Below, piece by piece: positions 1 to 8,610 of a stretch of 64,000 bases of DNA. Position 1 is the first letter of the stretch. The number at the start of each line of letters is the position of its first letter. This DNA is from Enterococcus devriesei (GTDB lineage Bacteria; Bacillota; Bacilli; Lactobacillales; Enterococcaceae): contig NZ_JXKM01000004.1 of the NCBI RefSeq assembly GCF_001885905.1, forward strand, positions 186,001 through 250,000. The letters run 5' to 3'. A program made the position numbers and the translations under genes. The notes beneath the pieces were generated by a model that worked only from the letters and a program-made list of their open reading frames with translations, was not told the origin of the DNA and made no database searches.

Positions 1-35
1 TGCATTTTGAATAAAAAGTCGCATCTTTCGAAAAG

Positions 36-51
36 TTTAGGCACGCCGAAT
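36..51. promoter_or_regulatory. Candidate Mn-responsive (DtxR/MntR/EfaR-type) operator
   Basis: The sequence TTTAGGCACGCCGAAT is an interrupted palindrome: half-sites TTTAGGC and (reverse complement) ATTCGGC agree at 5 of 7 positions around a 2-base centre. It lies 75 bases before mntH. DtxR-family manganese repressors of enterococci are known to use TTTAGG/CCTAAA-like half-sites; binding here is inferred from sequence and context. Confidence 0.55.
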
Positions 52-125
52 ATTTTTCTTTTATTTTCCTAGCTTTGGGTGTATGATTGCTTCGTAGAAA
101 AGTTTAATAGAAAGGTGGGAACCTC

Positions 126-1703
126 TTGAGTAAAGAAAAAAATCCCATTTTGAAACATACAAACGGACTTTCCTTAGAGGAAGTCAATGGTACCGTCGAA
201 GTACCAAAAGGAAAAAGTTTTTGGCGCACACTGCTGGCCTACTCAGGTCCAGGCGCTTTAGTTGCCGTTGGTTACATGGACCCAGGCAATTGGTCCACTT
301 CCATCACCGGCGGACAAAATTTTCAATACTTATTGATGTCGGTTATCTTGCTTTCCAGTTTAGTGGCGATGCTTTTGCAATACATGGCCGCAAAATTAGG
401 GATCGTCACTCAGATGGACTTGGCCCAAGCGATTCGGGCTCGGACGAGTAAAGCGCTTGGGATCGTCCTCTGGATCTTAACCGAGTTGGCTATCATGGCC
501 ACCGATATCGCCGAAGTTATCGGGGCGGCGATCGCCTTGTACTTACTCTTTAATATCCCCTTAGTGATCGCGGTTTTTATTACGGTCTTTGATGTTTTAG
601 TTTTATTATTGCTGACAAAGATCGGTTTTCGCAAAATCGAGGCCATCGTTGTCTGTTTGATTTTTGTCATTTTGTTTGTTTTTATTTATCAAGTGGCTTT
701 ATCTGATCCAAACTGGGGTGAAGTGATCAAAGGCTTCGTACCAACACACGAAACGTTTGCGAAATCCCCTGCCATTGGTGGGCAAACGCCTTTAACCGGT
801 GCGCTTGGAATCATTGGTGCAACAGTGATGCCCCACAATTTATATCTCCACTCGGCAGTCTCACAAACACGTAAAATCAATCATGCCGATGAAGAAGAAG
901 TTGCAAGCGCCGTTCGTTTTACGACATGGGATTCTAATATCCAACTGTCAATGGCGTTTCTAGTCAACGCGTTGCTTTTGATTATGGGTGTGGCGGTTTT
1001 CAAAACCGGCACCGTCAAAGACCCGTCTTTCTTTGGGTTATACGAAGCTTTATCAAATCCAGCGACCATGAGCAACAGCCTTTTAATGGGCGTTGCCAAG
1101 ACCGGCTTGTTATCCACCCTTTTCGCAGTAGCGTTGTTGGCCTCAGGTCAAAATTCCACGATCACCGGAACATTAACTGGACAAGTCATTATGGAAGGCT
1201 TCATCCACATGAAAATGCCGATTTGGCTGCGTCGTCTAGTCACTCGTTTGATTTCTGTTGTCCCCGTTATGATCTGTGTCATGCTCTTTAGCGGAAAAGG
1301 CGTCATTGAGGAACACGAGGCGTTGAATAATTTGATGAATAATTCGCAAGTCTTTTTAGCCTTTGCTTTGCCATTTTCGATGTTGCCTTTGTTAATGATG
1401 ACCAATAGCACCGCAGAAATGGGTGCTCGTTTCAAAAATAAAAAAATCGTACAATTACTGGGCTGGATCGCCGTAATCGGTTTGACCTATTTGAATCTCA
1501 TTGGTTTGCCAAGTCAAATCGAAGGTTTCTTCGGTGATAATCCTAGCGCCATGGAAATTACTACTGCTGACACAATTGCTTATCTTTTGATTGCGGCTGT
1601 CTTAGCACTCTTAGCTTGGACGATCATTGAACTCTATCGTGGCAATAAACGGGTCGCTGCGGCGAACGCAGAACTAGTAGAGGAAGAATTTTCCGAAGAC
1701 TAA
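126..1703 (+). CDS. mntH: NRAMP-family Mn2+/H+ symporter MntH
   Basis: A 525-residue integral membrane protein that imports Mn2+ (and probably Fe2+) driven by protons. The NRAMP metal-site motif DPGNW is at residues 52-56 and MPHN at 235-238, the helix-1 and helix-6 unwound segments that coordinate the ion. About eleven hydrophobic segments follow a soluble N-terminus of about 33 residues and the tail is acidic. The start is TTG, preceded by the strong ribosome site AAAGGTGGGA. The DtxR-type palindrome upstream suggests repression by Mn. A long hairpin ends transcription downstream. Family assignment is secure; metal preference is from family knowledge. Confidence 0.95.
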   Translation: MSKEKNPILKHTNGLSLEEVNGTVEVPKGKSFWRTLLAYSGPGALVAVGYMDPGNWSTSITGGQNFQYLLMSVILLSSLVAMLLQYMAAKLGIVTQMDLAQAIRARTSKALGIVLWILTELAIMATDIAEVIGAAIALYLLFNIPLVIAVFITVFDVLVLLLLTKIGFRKIEAIVVCLIFVILFVFIYQVALSDPNWGEVIKGFVPTHETFAKSPAIGGQTPLTGALGIIGATVMPHNLYLHSAVSQTRKINHADEEEVASAVRFTTWDSNIQLSMAFLVNALLLIMGVAVFKTGTVKDPSFFGLYEALSNPATMSNSLLMGVAKTGLLSTLFAVALLASGQNSTITGTLTGQVIMEGFIHMKMPIWLRRLVTRLISVVPVMICVMLFSGKGVIEEHEALNNLMNNSQVFLAFALPFSMLPLLMMTNSTAEMGARFKNKKIVQLLGWIAVIGLTYLNLIGLPSQIEGFFGDNPSAMEITTADTIAYLLIAAVLALLAWTIIELYRGNKRVAAANAELVEEEFSED

Positions 1704-1720
1704 ATCGCAGGAATATCAAC

Positions 1721-1778
1721 AAAACCGATACAAGGAGCTGAGACATTAATAGAGTCTCAGCTCCTTGTATCGGTTTTT
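1721..1778. terminator. Long bidirectional terminator
   Basis: Perfect 24-bp stem (1721-1744 with 1754-1777), 9-base loop, A-run on the left and T-run on the right. It sits between the convergent mntH and DUF5131 genes; the T-run touches the stop codon of the latter. Its core GGAGCTGAGACA...TTAATA recurs at 44047-44078. Confidence 0.9.
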
Positions 1779-2490
1779 AATTTGGATACCAGTTGATATT
1801 CGCTTTTTTCGCTTGGGAAAATAATTGGCGATAATTCAGCTGATACATTTCTTCGTCCTTAATAAAATGGGTCCCACATTGACGAAACTCAAAAGGAATT
1901 CTGGCTGCAACAGCTTCTTCCCTCAGTTTTAAGATCCAATCATAGTTTAACGGTCGGGCTTTTTGGTGGTACTCACCACCGGCCATCACCAGTTCAACAC
2001 CTTCAAGATAGTCAGCAAGCGTCACTTCTTCAAGCAATGGCTGACAAATGATATTTTTGTGTTTGACGGGTAGCTGTTGTAACGAACTCAAACGCTGGTC
2101 GGCTCGTGCTTGAGTTTCTACCGAGACCCCAATCGTTACATTGTCATACCCTTCGCCCCAATCCTTTGGCGCCACTTCTGATAATCGCTGGATGCGCTTT
2201 GTCAGGAAAATAAACTGCAAATCTGATCGTTCTCGCATCATTTGCCAGCATTCCCCTCGCCACGGGTCAGCCTCTTCGATCAAAAAATCACTGGAAAAAC
2301 AAACATAGACCTTTTGTCCACTCTTCATTTTATAGCCATTTTTCGTTTGCTTGATTGGCGCATCAAATTGTGCCGTCTTCTCAATCAGACTGGTGTCCAC
2401 GGCTCGTTTCTTATCTCCTTCATGAATAAAACAAAATTTACAGCCTTCACTGACTCGCCGACAACCTCGCCACGGATTCCAAAATGCCAT
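1777..2490 (-). CDS. DUF5131 (phage Gp37/Gp68) family protein
   Basis: 237 residues matching the family annotated as phage Gp37/Gp68 or DUF5131. The N-terminus has WNPWRGC followed by a C-x6-C-x2-C cysteine cluster (GCRRVSEGCKFC), typical of this family and resembling a radical-SAM iron-sulfur site. Further family blocks are FLTKR near residue 100, IGVSVE near 120 and GGEYHQKARPL near 170. The biochemical reaction is not known to me. There are no phage genes beside it, so it looks like a chromosomal member. A ribosome site AGGTGAGGAA precedes the ATG. Confidence 0.8.
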   Translation of the reverse strand: MAFWNPWRGCRRVSEGCKFCFIHEGDKKRAVDTSLIEKTAQFDAPIKQTKNGYKMKSGQKVYVCFSSDFLIEEADPWRGECWQMMRERSDLQFIFLTKRIQRLSEVAPKDWGEGYDNVTIGVSVETQARADQRLSSLQQLPVKHKNIICQPLLEEVTLADYLEGVELVMAGGEYHQKARPLNYDWILKLREEAVAARIPFEFRQCGTHFIKDEEMYQLNYRQLFSQAKKANINWYPN

Positions 2491-2622
2491 TTCCTCACCT
2501 GCCTTTTCTTTTCATCTTAACAAACTTTCCCATTCGATCGCGAATTTTTCTTCAGAAGAGCATAATTTCCATAAAAATGCTAAAATTAGATGAAGTCTTT
2601 TTTATTGAAAGGAGTGATTTTT

Positions 2623-2892
2623 TTGGAAGAATACCGTGGACTATTAGAAAAAACCATTCTATTACAAGAAAAACCCATTATGATGTCTTTACTCATCATG
2701 AGTGACGGCGAAAGTAAAACCGAAGTCTTGATTAAAGACCGTTACCTCTCGAGTTATGTTTTCCGGTTGCCGGATAATAAATATATGATCCATATCGCTG
2801 GCCGCCGCAATAAGCGCAATCAGCTAGTGGCGAAGCATTTTGAAATTATGAATCCTGATGAATACATCAAGATCATCGGGGCTCCTGAATAA
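2623..2892 (+). CDS. Small hypothetical protein (89 aa)
   Basis: A soluble 89-residue protein I do not recognise. The frame is open from an ATG at 2590, but AAAGGAG (2608-2614) lies inside that extension and is correctly spaced for the in-frame TTG at 2623, so TTG is preferred. The protein is rich in charged residues and ends with a segment (KHFEIMNPDEYIKIIG) that looks like a small beta-alpha fold. The nuclease gene begins 33 bases later on the same strand, so the two are probably cotranscribed. No function is assigned. Confidence 0.65.
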   Translation: MEEYRGLLEKTILLQEKPIMMSLLIMSDGESKTEVLIKDRYLSSYVFRLPDNKYMIHIAGRRNKRNQLVAKHFEIMNPDEYIKIIGAPE

Positions 2893-2925
2893 CACCTCAA
2901 AAAGAGTTAGAATAGAGGAAAAATT

Positions 2926-3840
2926 TTGACCAAAAAAACTAAACTAGTTGCGGTGATCTTACTTGCCGCAGCTAGTTTCGCTGTCTACAGCATGAAACAA
3001 ACGCCAGACACGCCGACAAAGCCGGCTCCTGTTGCTCAAGTAGCCGTAAAGGATCAGAAAGAGCTGGCAGCCTTGGACTATTCCGGCACACAAACGATTG
3101 AGCTCAATCAAAACAAACCTACCTTTACTAAAGGTGACCTCACAATAAAAAATGGGCCGTGGGAAAGATACGGTGATTTAGATCATTTGAATCGAGCCAC
3201 CTCCGCGGAAGCTCTTCTGAATAAAAAGCTGATGCCGACAGAAAAACGCGGGGAAATCGCCAGCGTTACTCCCACTGGTTGGCACAACAAAAAAATCAAT
3301 GGCCAATATCTCTACAATCGTTCCCATTTAATCGGTTATCAGTTGACGGGCCAAAATGCGAATTGGAAAAATTTGATCACTGGCACACGACAGCTCAACA
3401 GCCCAGAAATGCTGCGCTTTGAGATGGATATTCGTTTTTATTTAGAAAAAAGTTCAAAAAATTACGTTCGCTATTCCGTCGTACCGATTTTCCGTGACGA
3501 CGAACTACTAGCGCGAGGCGTCCATATGATGGCTCAGTCGATCGACAGTGATGCGGTCCAATTTAATGTCTATATTTTCAACGTACAAAAGGGTGTAACT
3601 TTAAATTATGCGGACGGAACGAGTACAGTAACTACTACATCCAACACGGCAAACAGTTCAAGTTCGGAGAATCCAGCCAAACAATACGTGGATGAAAATG
3701 GTAAAGGCTTGATCAAAGGTTCAAACAGCGGGGTCTATCACCTGCCTGGAAGTAAATACTATGACAATACCACGAACCCGAAAGCTTGGTTCAAAACCAT
3801 CGAGGAAGCAAAAAAAGCTGGCTATCGGCCAGCAAAATAA
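2926..3840 (+). CDS. Membrane-anchored DNA/RNA non-specific endonuclease (EndA/NucA-like)
   Basis: 304 residues, TTG start with upstream AGAGGAAAA. A hydrophobic N-terminal segment (residues 6-22) should anchor or export the protein. The nuclease domain (about 70-225) carries NRSHLIGYQLTG with the presumed catalytic His134, a variant of the family's DRGH motif, followed by an Asn-rich ITGTRQLN block. A Ser/Thr linker (about 230-250) leads to a C-terminal domain (255-304) with the pattern GSNSGVYHLPGSKYY...WFKTIEEAKKAGYR, a small module often appended to secreted nucleases. Likely roles are extracellular DNA degradation or DNA processing for uptake; which one is not shown here. Confidence 0.88.
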   Translation: MTKKTKLVAVILLAAASFAVYSMKQTPDTPTKPAPVAQVAVKDQKELAALDYSGTQTIELNQNKPTFTKGDLTIKNGPWERYGDLDHLNRATSAEALLNKKLMPTEKRGEIASVTPTGWHNKKINGQYLYNRSHLIGYQLTGQNANWKNLITGTRQLNSPEMLRFEMDIRFYLEKSSKNYVRYSVVPIFRDDELLARGVHMMAQSIDSDAVQFNVYIFNVQKGVTLNYADGTSTVTTTSNTANSSSSENPAKQYVDENGKGLIKGSNSGVYHLPGSKYYDNTTNPKAWFKTIEEAKKAGYRPAK

Positions 3841-3845
3841 AGAAG

Positions 3846-3876
3846 AAACTGCCCTACTTATTAGGGTAGTTTTTTT
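3846..3876 (+). terminator. Terminator after nuclease gene
   Basis: Ten-base-pair stem AAACTGCCCT / AGGGTAGTTT (one G-U pair) followed by a run of T. It begins five bases after the nuclease stop codon. Confidence 0.85.
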
Positions 3877-4023
3877 GATATTTTTCTTAACCTCACTCAC
3901 TTAGTTAAAATAACTTTCAAGTGACAGTTTTGTTAGGTCTAGATAGGTCTTGCGGCTGATTTTATCCGTTGTTAAAATTGATAATCTGTATATAGAAAGT
4001 TTGAAAGGAAAGGTAATTTAACT

Positions 4024-4398
4024 ATGATAAAAAAACTAATCGGACTATGTGCAGGAGTATTGCTTTTATTATTTGGAGCATCCATTTATTCAAAGAATTC
4101 TTCCAGCGAAGTCGCAGCAATCTTAGATCAACTTAATCCCCTCGTTCCAAAAAGTGAGCTTTACGTGAAAACAACGGCACCTCAATCTGTTAATGGCTAC
4201 GGTACCGCTAGCTATCAACAATTAGCTGCTGATGAAAATGGCAAAACGCGCACGATCCAATTCAACGGACTCTCAGAATTGAAAACGGATCGCTACTTAA
4301 AATTATCCAGCAAAGGCGCTCATATCGAAACCTATGAAGAAGTCAATCGCGATCAAGTACCTGAAAGTGCGTTGAAAGAGATCGATACACAGAGATAA
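4024..4398 (+). CDS. YxeA-family (DUF1093) secreted/anchored protein
   Basis: 124 residues with a hydrophobic N-terminal segment (4-22) and no lipobox. The rest matches the YxeA/DUF1093 pattern: YVKT near residue 48, NGYGTASYQQLAADENGKTR in the middle, then LKTDRYLKL and a YEEV region near the C-terminus. Family members are small exported beta-rich proteins of unknown function. The ribosome site GAAAGGAAAGG precedes ATG at 4024. The gene stands alone between two terminators. Confidence 0.8.
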   Translation: MIKKLIGLCAGVLLLLFGASIYSKNSSSEVAAILDQLNPLVPKSELYVKTTAPQSVNGYGTASYQQLAADENGKTRTIQFNGLSELKTDRYLKLSSKGAHIETYEEVNRDQVPESALKEIDTQR

Positions 4399-4400
4399 AG

Positions 4401-4439
4401 AAACGTTCGGCTGGTTAAGTAAACCAGTCGAACGTTTTT
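4401..4439 (+). terminator. Terminator after yxeA-like gene
   Basis: Stem AAACGTTCGGCTGGTT with AACCAGTCGAACGTTT, one mismatch, followed by TTTTT. Confidence 0.9.
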
Positions 4440-4703
4440 GTATTCCCAAAGATTTTACTAAGTTAGTGATAAAACCATCATTTAATCAATGTGTGCTGAT
4501 TATTCTCAATCCAAACATTTTTTTCCTTTCTTAATTACTTGTTGATTTAAAACTCAGAGATCAATTATTTAAGTTGTCTAACCTCGCCTAAAGCATTTCC
4601 AAGATTAATTTTTGTATCCGTTTTCAAAACAATGCACGATTGTGTTAAACTTAACTAGAACCATTCTTTATAAACAATGGCGAGGAAATGTCAATCAAAC
4701 GTT
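4440..4703. other. AT-rich intergenic region
   Basis: No reading frame with a ribosome site and no clear RNA fold. It probably holds the promoter of the following pseudogene; AT-rich -10-like sequences are present but none is convincing. Confidence 0.4.
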
Positions 4704-4717
4704 AGGAGTTGTATTTT

Positions 4718-5782
4718 ATGGAAATGGACAAGTTCAAAGAAGACTTAAAACAGTTAGGAAAACGTGTAATTGAATTGAAAGACAGCATAGGAACGGAAGA
4801 AGCAACAAAAACTTCTCTCATCATGCCTTTTTTTGTCACACTGGGATATGATCTTTTTAATCCAACAGAGTTCATTCCAGAGTTTACTGCTGATGTTGGA
4901 ATTAAAAAAGGAGAGAAAGTCGACTACGCTATCGTTCTCGATGGTAAGCCAACGATTTTGATTGAAGCAAAATCAATTAATGAACCATTAACGAAACACG
5001 ATTCCCAGCTCTTTAGATATTTTGGAACGACAGAATCAAAATTCGGCATCTTGACGAATGGACAAGAGTATAAATTCTTTACCGACTTAGACGAGCCCAA
5101 TAAAATGGATCTCTCCCCTTTCTTAACAGTTGATATTACTAAGATCAAGGATAACCAGTTGCCGGAACTTGCCAAATTCCATAAGGATAATTTTGATGTC
5201 GATAAAATCACTAATTCGGCTGCTGAATTAAAATATTTATACTCATTAAAGGACTATCTATCTTCATAGTTAGACGAACCAACCGATGACTTTATTAAGT
5301 TTCTACTCAATGAAATTTATGATGGCATGAAAACCAAGCAAATTATTGATAAATTTAAACCGATTATAAAAAAAGGACTAAATCAGTTCGTTTCCGAAAG
5401 AGTCAATGATAAATTAAGTGCAGCTCTAAAATCATCCGTATCTACTGAAGAACCAGAAGTTCAATCTGAATCTGATACGACTGAAAAAGCGGATGCGCAA
5501 ATCATCACAACTCCGGAGGAATTGGAAGCTTATACTATCTGTAAAGTTGTGTTGAAAGATACGATTCCTTTAGATCGGCTATTTTATCGAGACAATCGAA
5601 GCTACTTTAATATTCTATTAGACGACAATATCCGTAAATGGATTCTACGTGTACGCTTTAACTCAACTGGCATGAAAATTGAATTGAATGACGAGGATCA
5701 CACTGTTTACGAATTGGAAAATTCGATTGCCATCTATAATTATTCCGACGAAATCGTAAAGATCGTAGAGCGTTTTCTTTAA
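4718..5782 (+). pseudogene. Type I restriction HsdR-N-like protein, broken by an in-frame amber codon
   Basis: Two frames, 4718-5269 and the continuation to 5782, are the same frame separated by a single TAG at 5267-5269. Reading through gives about 354 residues, the usual length of stand-alone HsdR N-terminal-domain proteins. The first part has the nuclease-fold signature: PFF..LGYDLFNPTEF, then VDYAIVLDGKPTILIEAK (PD...ExK-type Glu and Lys), then QLFRYFGTTESKFGILTNG. The second part starts LDEPTDDFIKFLLNEI and ends in a beta-rich domain. ATG 4718 has TAGGAGT at the right distance, so it is preferred over an upstream TTG. No hsdM or hsdS is nearby. One C-to-T change (CAG to TAG) would explain the break. 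Confidence 0.8.
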
Positions 5783-6003
5783 TAAAAAGATGGTTTGATC
5801 CATTATGCTTTTTAATGCTTATTAAAGATTCAATTGTCGATTTCTAACCTTCTATTTTTGTTTAGCTACTTAAAATTGTTTAGTGTTTATTAACACTATA
5901 ACTTTTGATACTCATCCACATGCCAAAAGTAATACTTCTCACCCTCAAAACCAAAACTTTTTTATCGTTTATTGACGGGGTGAAGAAAAATCCATCTATT
6001 ACC
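5783..6003. other. Intergenic region with a short hairpin
   Basis: No coding signal seen. A perfect hairpin TAGTGTT-TATT-AACACTA lies at 5881-5898 without a T-run; it may end transcription of the broken gene inefficiently or be a protein site. The remainder is AT-rich. Confidence 0.4.
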
Positions 6004-6034
6004 AAAAAGAGAATCCCTCAGATTCTCTTTTTTT
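6004..6034 (+). terminator. Terminator before the padR operon
   Basis: Perfect stem AAAAAGAGAATC / GATTCTCTTTTT with a five-base loop CCTCA and a T-run. Confidence 0.85.
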
Positions 6035-6079
6035 GTTGTCCAAATTTTTATAAATAGGTCGCAAGTCTGATAGTCACTC

Positions 6080-6102
6080 TATACTATGTAATGTATAGTA
6101 TA
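6080..6102. promoter_or_regulatory. Probable PadR autoregulatory operator
   Basis: Perfect 8-bp arms TATACTAT (6080-6087) and ATAGTATA (6095-6102) around a 7-base spacer, ending 21 bases before the padR-like start. PadR regulators usually bind such ATACT...AGTAT dyads in their own promoters, so autoregulation is inferred. A -10-like TATAGTATA overlaps the right arm. Confidence 0.7.
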
Positions 6103-6123
6103 ACGTATAAAGAGGTGTTGTTA

Positions 6124-6438
6124 ATGGATAGTCAATTGAAAAAGGGCTTGATTGAGTATTGTGTCTTGGCGTCATTAGTCGAGTATGATTCCTATGGCTA
6201 TCAAATCGTCAAGGAAATTCATTCCCATATCGAGATTACTGAATCGACTCTCTACCCGATTTTAAAGCGGTTAGAGACAAATAAACAGGTCGCTACCTAT
6301 TCAAAGATTCATAATGGGCGTTTACGAAAGTATTACCACCTAACTGACCTGGGGATCGCCAGTATTCAAAATTTTTTACGAGAATGGCAGGACGTTGAAG
6401 CAATACATCAATTTATCAGAAGGAGTGTTGAAGAATGA
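6124..6438 (+). CDS. PadR-family transcriptional regulator
   Basis: 104 residues from ATG 6124 (AAAGAGGTG upstream; an in-frame ATG at 6091 lies inside the operator and is rejected). The winged-helix PadR domain is complete: KGLIEYCVLASLVEYDSYGYQIV, then ESTLYPILKRLE as the recognition helix, then the wing GRLRKYYHLTDLG. It overlaps the next gene by ATGA, so it is cotranscribed with the DUF1700 protein. Such pairs usually respond to envelope stress or small toxic compounds; the inducer is not evident. Confidence 0.9.
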   Translation: MDSQLKKGLIEYCVLASLVEYDSYGYQIVKEIHSHIEITESTLYPILKRLETNKQVATYSKIHNGRLRKYYHLTDLGIASIQNFLREWQDVEAIHQFIRRSVEE

Positions 6439-7019
6439 ATCGAGTAGAATTTATCAAAGAATTAAGCAATTATTTAGCCTATGAGGTTCGACCCAGCGAA
6501 GTCCATCGCCTAATCGAATACTACGATGAAATGATTTTAGACTTGATGGAAGACGGCTATTCCGAAAAACAAGCGGTCGCGAAATTAGGCGATCCCAAGC
6601 AGCTTGCTTATGAAGCGGCAGGCATCCCAACCGAGGTTCGCGTTCCTCGCAGATTGAATTGGTTGTGGATCATTTTATTGATCATCGGCTTTCCACTTTG
6701 GGGCAGCTTAGCGCTAGCCGCGTTTCTGATTTTATTCAGCATCGACCTTTTGATCTGGTGTATTCCTTTTACAGGTGCCTGTTTAGCTGCCGGTACAATC
6801 ATTGGCGGCGTTGCGGCCGCGTTGACCAGTCCTTTTGTCCTTTTTGATTCTGTTTTTATGGGAGTCACTCAGCTTGGTGTCGGTATGCTGCTGTTTGGTG
6901 GTGGACTTTTGTGTATGTGGCTGACTTATAAATTTAGTGCAGTCTTCATCAATATGCATCGGGCCTTGATGCGTTTGATCCGTCGAAATATTTTCCAAAG
7001 AAAGGTCGTGGAAGTATGA
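6435..7019 (+). CDS. DUF1700 (HAAS-domain) membrane protein
   Basis: 194 residues. The soluble N-terminal region (1-65) has the HAAS signature: FIKELSNYLAYEV, YYDEMILDLMEDGYSEKQAVAKLGDPKQLA. Three or four hydrophobic segments follow (about 75-100, 105-135, 140-165), and the C-terminus is basic. The start overlaps padR by four bases and the stop overlaps the next small gene by four bases. PadR plus HAAS proteins form a common Firmicute regulatory pair in which the HAAS protein is thought to modulate the regulator at the membrane; that role is family knowledge. Confidence 0.85.
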   Translation: MNRVEFIKELSNYLAYEVRPSEVHRLIEYYDEMILDLMEDGYSEKQAVAKLGDPKQLAYEAAGIPTEVRVPRRLNWLWIILLIIGFPLWGSLALAAFLILFSIDLLIWCIPFTGACLAAGTIIGGVAAALTSPFVLFDSVFMGVTQLGVGMLLFGGGLLCMWLTYKFSAVFINMHRALMRLIRRNIFQRKVVEV

Positions 7020-7177
7020 AAAGCAAATTATTATTGCCCAAAGTCGCTACCTATTTGATTGGCGGCGGGATTTTATTGATCCTGTTAGGCTATGCACTAT
7101 CGGGCTTTTCTCCTGACCGCTATATGGAATATGATAATCGTCACTGGTATAACGTCGTCAATATTTATAGCGAATAA
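7016..7177 (+). CDS. Small single-pass membrane protein (53 aa), third gene of the padR operon
   Basis: ATG at 7016 overlaps the DUF1700 stop as ATGA. The product has one hydrophobic helix (residues 11-30, YLIGGGILLILLGYALSG) and a short polar tail rich in Tyr (DRYMEYDNRHWYNVV). In related operons this slot often holds a longer DUF4097-type protein with the same N-terminal anchor, so this may be a shortened version; the terminator directly after the stop gives no sign of a lost reading frame. Start overlap and position make it likely to be translated. Confidence 0.65.
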   Translation: MKSKLLLPKVATYLIGGGILLILLGYALSGFSPDRYMEYDNRHWYNVVNIYSE

Positions 7178-7215
7178 ACACATCCGAGTCCTGATTGGGA
7201 TTCGGATGTGTTTTT
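7176..7215 (+). terminator. Terminator of the padR operon
   Basis: Stem AAACACATCCGA with TCGGATGTGTTT and extra pairs inside, followed by a T-run. It overlaps the stop codon of the 53-residue gene. Confidence 0.9.
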
Positions 7216-7368
7216 ATTATTCATATTTAAAGAACCCGTATTTTTTCTAGAATTTTTCAAAAACTTTAACGGAAATCTTCAATCAACCTTTTATACCACA
7301 GCGTTCTCTCTACTATTTTTTTGTGCTACAATAAAAAACAACTTTTAGCGTAAGGAGCGTGACGATCA

Positions 7369-7902
7369 ATGAGCAAACTTACCCTGGTTTTACCTACTAA
7401 AGAACACGAAAGGCAGCTTTTGGATTATGTAAAGGAGCATCATGAAATTGGTGAAGAGCATCTGCACGGCGCTTCGTTACTTGAGGAAAGCCCAAATTAT
7501 GACGATTGGCTAGAGCGCATTGCAACTGCGTCCGATCCGACGATCATCAACCCTGACTGGGTGACCGGAACGACCTTCCTAGTGATTCGAACAGAGGATC
7601 AGAAAATCGTCGGCATTATTAATATTCGCCATTTTCTAAACGATTTTCTGCGAAATTATGGCGGCCATATCGGCTATGGGGTTCGGCCAAGTGAACGGCA
7701 AAAGGGCTACGCCGGCGAAATGCTTCGCTTAGGGCTGCTTTTTTGCAAATCCCTTGGCTTAGAAGAAGTCATGATTGCTTGTGCTAAAGACAATGTTGCT
7801 TCCCGAAAAACAATCCTCAACGCAGGCGGCGTGTTAGAACGGGAATTTCTTCATACAGATGGTGAATGGGTTCAAGTCTACTGGATCGAGCTTGGAGAAT
7901 AA
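7369..7902 (+). CDS. GNAT-family N-acetyltransferase
   Basis: 177 residues from ATG with AAGGAGCGTG upstream. The GNAT core is visible: FLVIRTEDQKIVGIINIRH (strands 2-4), the acetyl-CoA pyrophosphate loop GYGVRPSERQKGYAGEML near residues 104-121, and ACAKDNVASRKTILNAGG near 142-159. The arrangement is that of the RimJ/RimL-like acetyltransferases seen in many Firmicutes. Substrate unknown. The gene seems to be monocistronic. Confidence 0.88.
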   Translation: MSKLTLVLPTKEHERQLLDYVKEHHEIGEEHLHGASLLEESPNYDDWLERIATASDPTIINPDWVTGTTFLVIRTEDQKIVGIINIRHFLNDFLRNYGGHIGYGVRPSERQKGYAGEMLRLGLLFCKSLGLEEVMIACAKDNVASRKTILNAGGVLEREFLHTDGEWVQVYWIELGE

Positions 7903-7976
7903 TGCTCATAGCATAGCGTCCCACTTGCTATGATGCTAAAATAAAGAGAGGTGCCATCAGAAAGGATGCGGGGACG

Positions 7977-8609
7977 ATGACGGATGGACTTAAAGATCAT
8001 GATTATGCTTTTCGCAAGCTGCAAAATGCCAATTTCCATCACCTGACGTTTGAGCGAGTAGATTTTTCCAATGGGGATTTGACTGGTGCCGACTTAAGCA
8101 ATTGTTTGTGTATTGAATGTGATTTTTCGGAAGCAATTTTAAAAAACGCCAATCTACAAGGAACCGATTTTCAACACTGCAATCTGGGAGGTGCGGATAT
8201 TTCCGGCGCGAATCTTTTTTTCGCCATGCTGGAAACTGCTGATCTAACGGACATCATCTATGATGAACAGACGCAGTATTTTGCGATGCATTGTCCTGAA
8301 GAGGGAGCATTCCTTGCCTACAAGGAATGCTTGGATTATCGTATCGTTCAACTTTTAGTTCCCGCTGATGCCCGCCGCTCATCAGCCACTAACACCACCT
8401 GTCGCTGCGACAAAGCTAAGGTGTTATCGATCAAGGACAAATTTACGAAGGTTTCTTACAATGAGGCAATCTCCTATGTCGATGATAACTTTATTTATCG
8501 GACAGGCGAATGGGTCGTTGCTGAAAATTACAACCCCAATCGTTGGGTCGATTCCACTGGCGGTATCCATTTTTGGATGACTTGGAAGGAAGCCTGCGGA
8601 TATATGTAG
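7977..8609 (+). CDS. Pentapeptide-repeat protein with C-terminal DUF5758-like domain
   Basis: 210 residues. Residues about 15-95 form pentapeptide repeats A(D/N)LXX: FSNGDLTGADLSNC, ILKNANLQGTDFQHCNLGGADISGANL, predicted to form a right-handed quadrilateral beta-helix. After YDEQTQYFAMHCPEEGAF the C-terminal part (KECLDYRIVQLLVPADARRSS... CRCDKAKVLSI) fits the DUF5758 domain found after such repeats. No Qnr-like specificity can be claimed. The stop is followed at once by the first copy of the 120-nt repeat. Confidence 0.85.
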   Translation: MTDGLKDHDYAFRKLQNANFHHLTFERVDFSNGDLTGADLSNCLCIECDFSEAILKNANLQGTDFQHCNLGGADISGANLFFAMLETADLTDIIYDEQTQYFAMHCPEEGAFLAYKECLDYRIVQLLVPADARRSSATNTTCRCDKAKVLSIKDKFTKVSYNEAISYVDDNFIYRTGEWVVAENYNPNRWVDSTGGIHFWMTWKEACGYM

Positions 8610-8610
8610 T

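Noticed and set aside
4709-4717. TTG start for the restriction-like gene
   Set aside because: ATG 4718 has the better spacing to TAGGAGT; the TTG adds only three residues and sits against the ribosome site.
7905-7940. Hairpin TAGCATAGC/GCTATGATGCTA before the pentapeptide gene
   Set aside because: No T-run and arms misalign; too weak for a terminator or operator claim.
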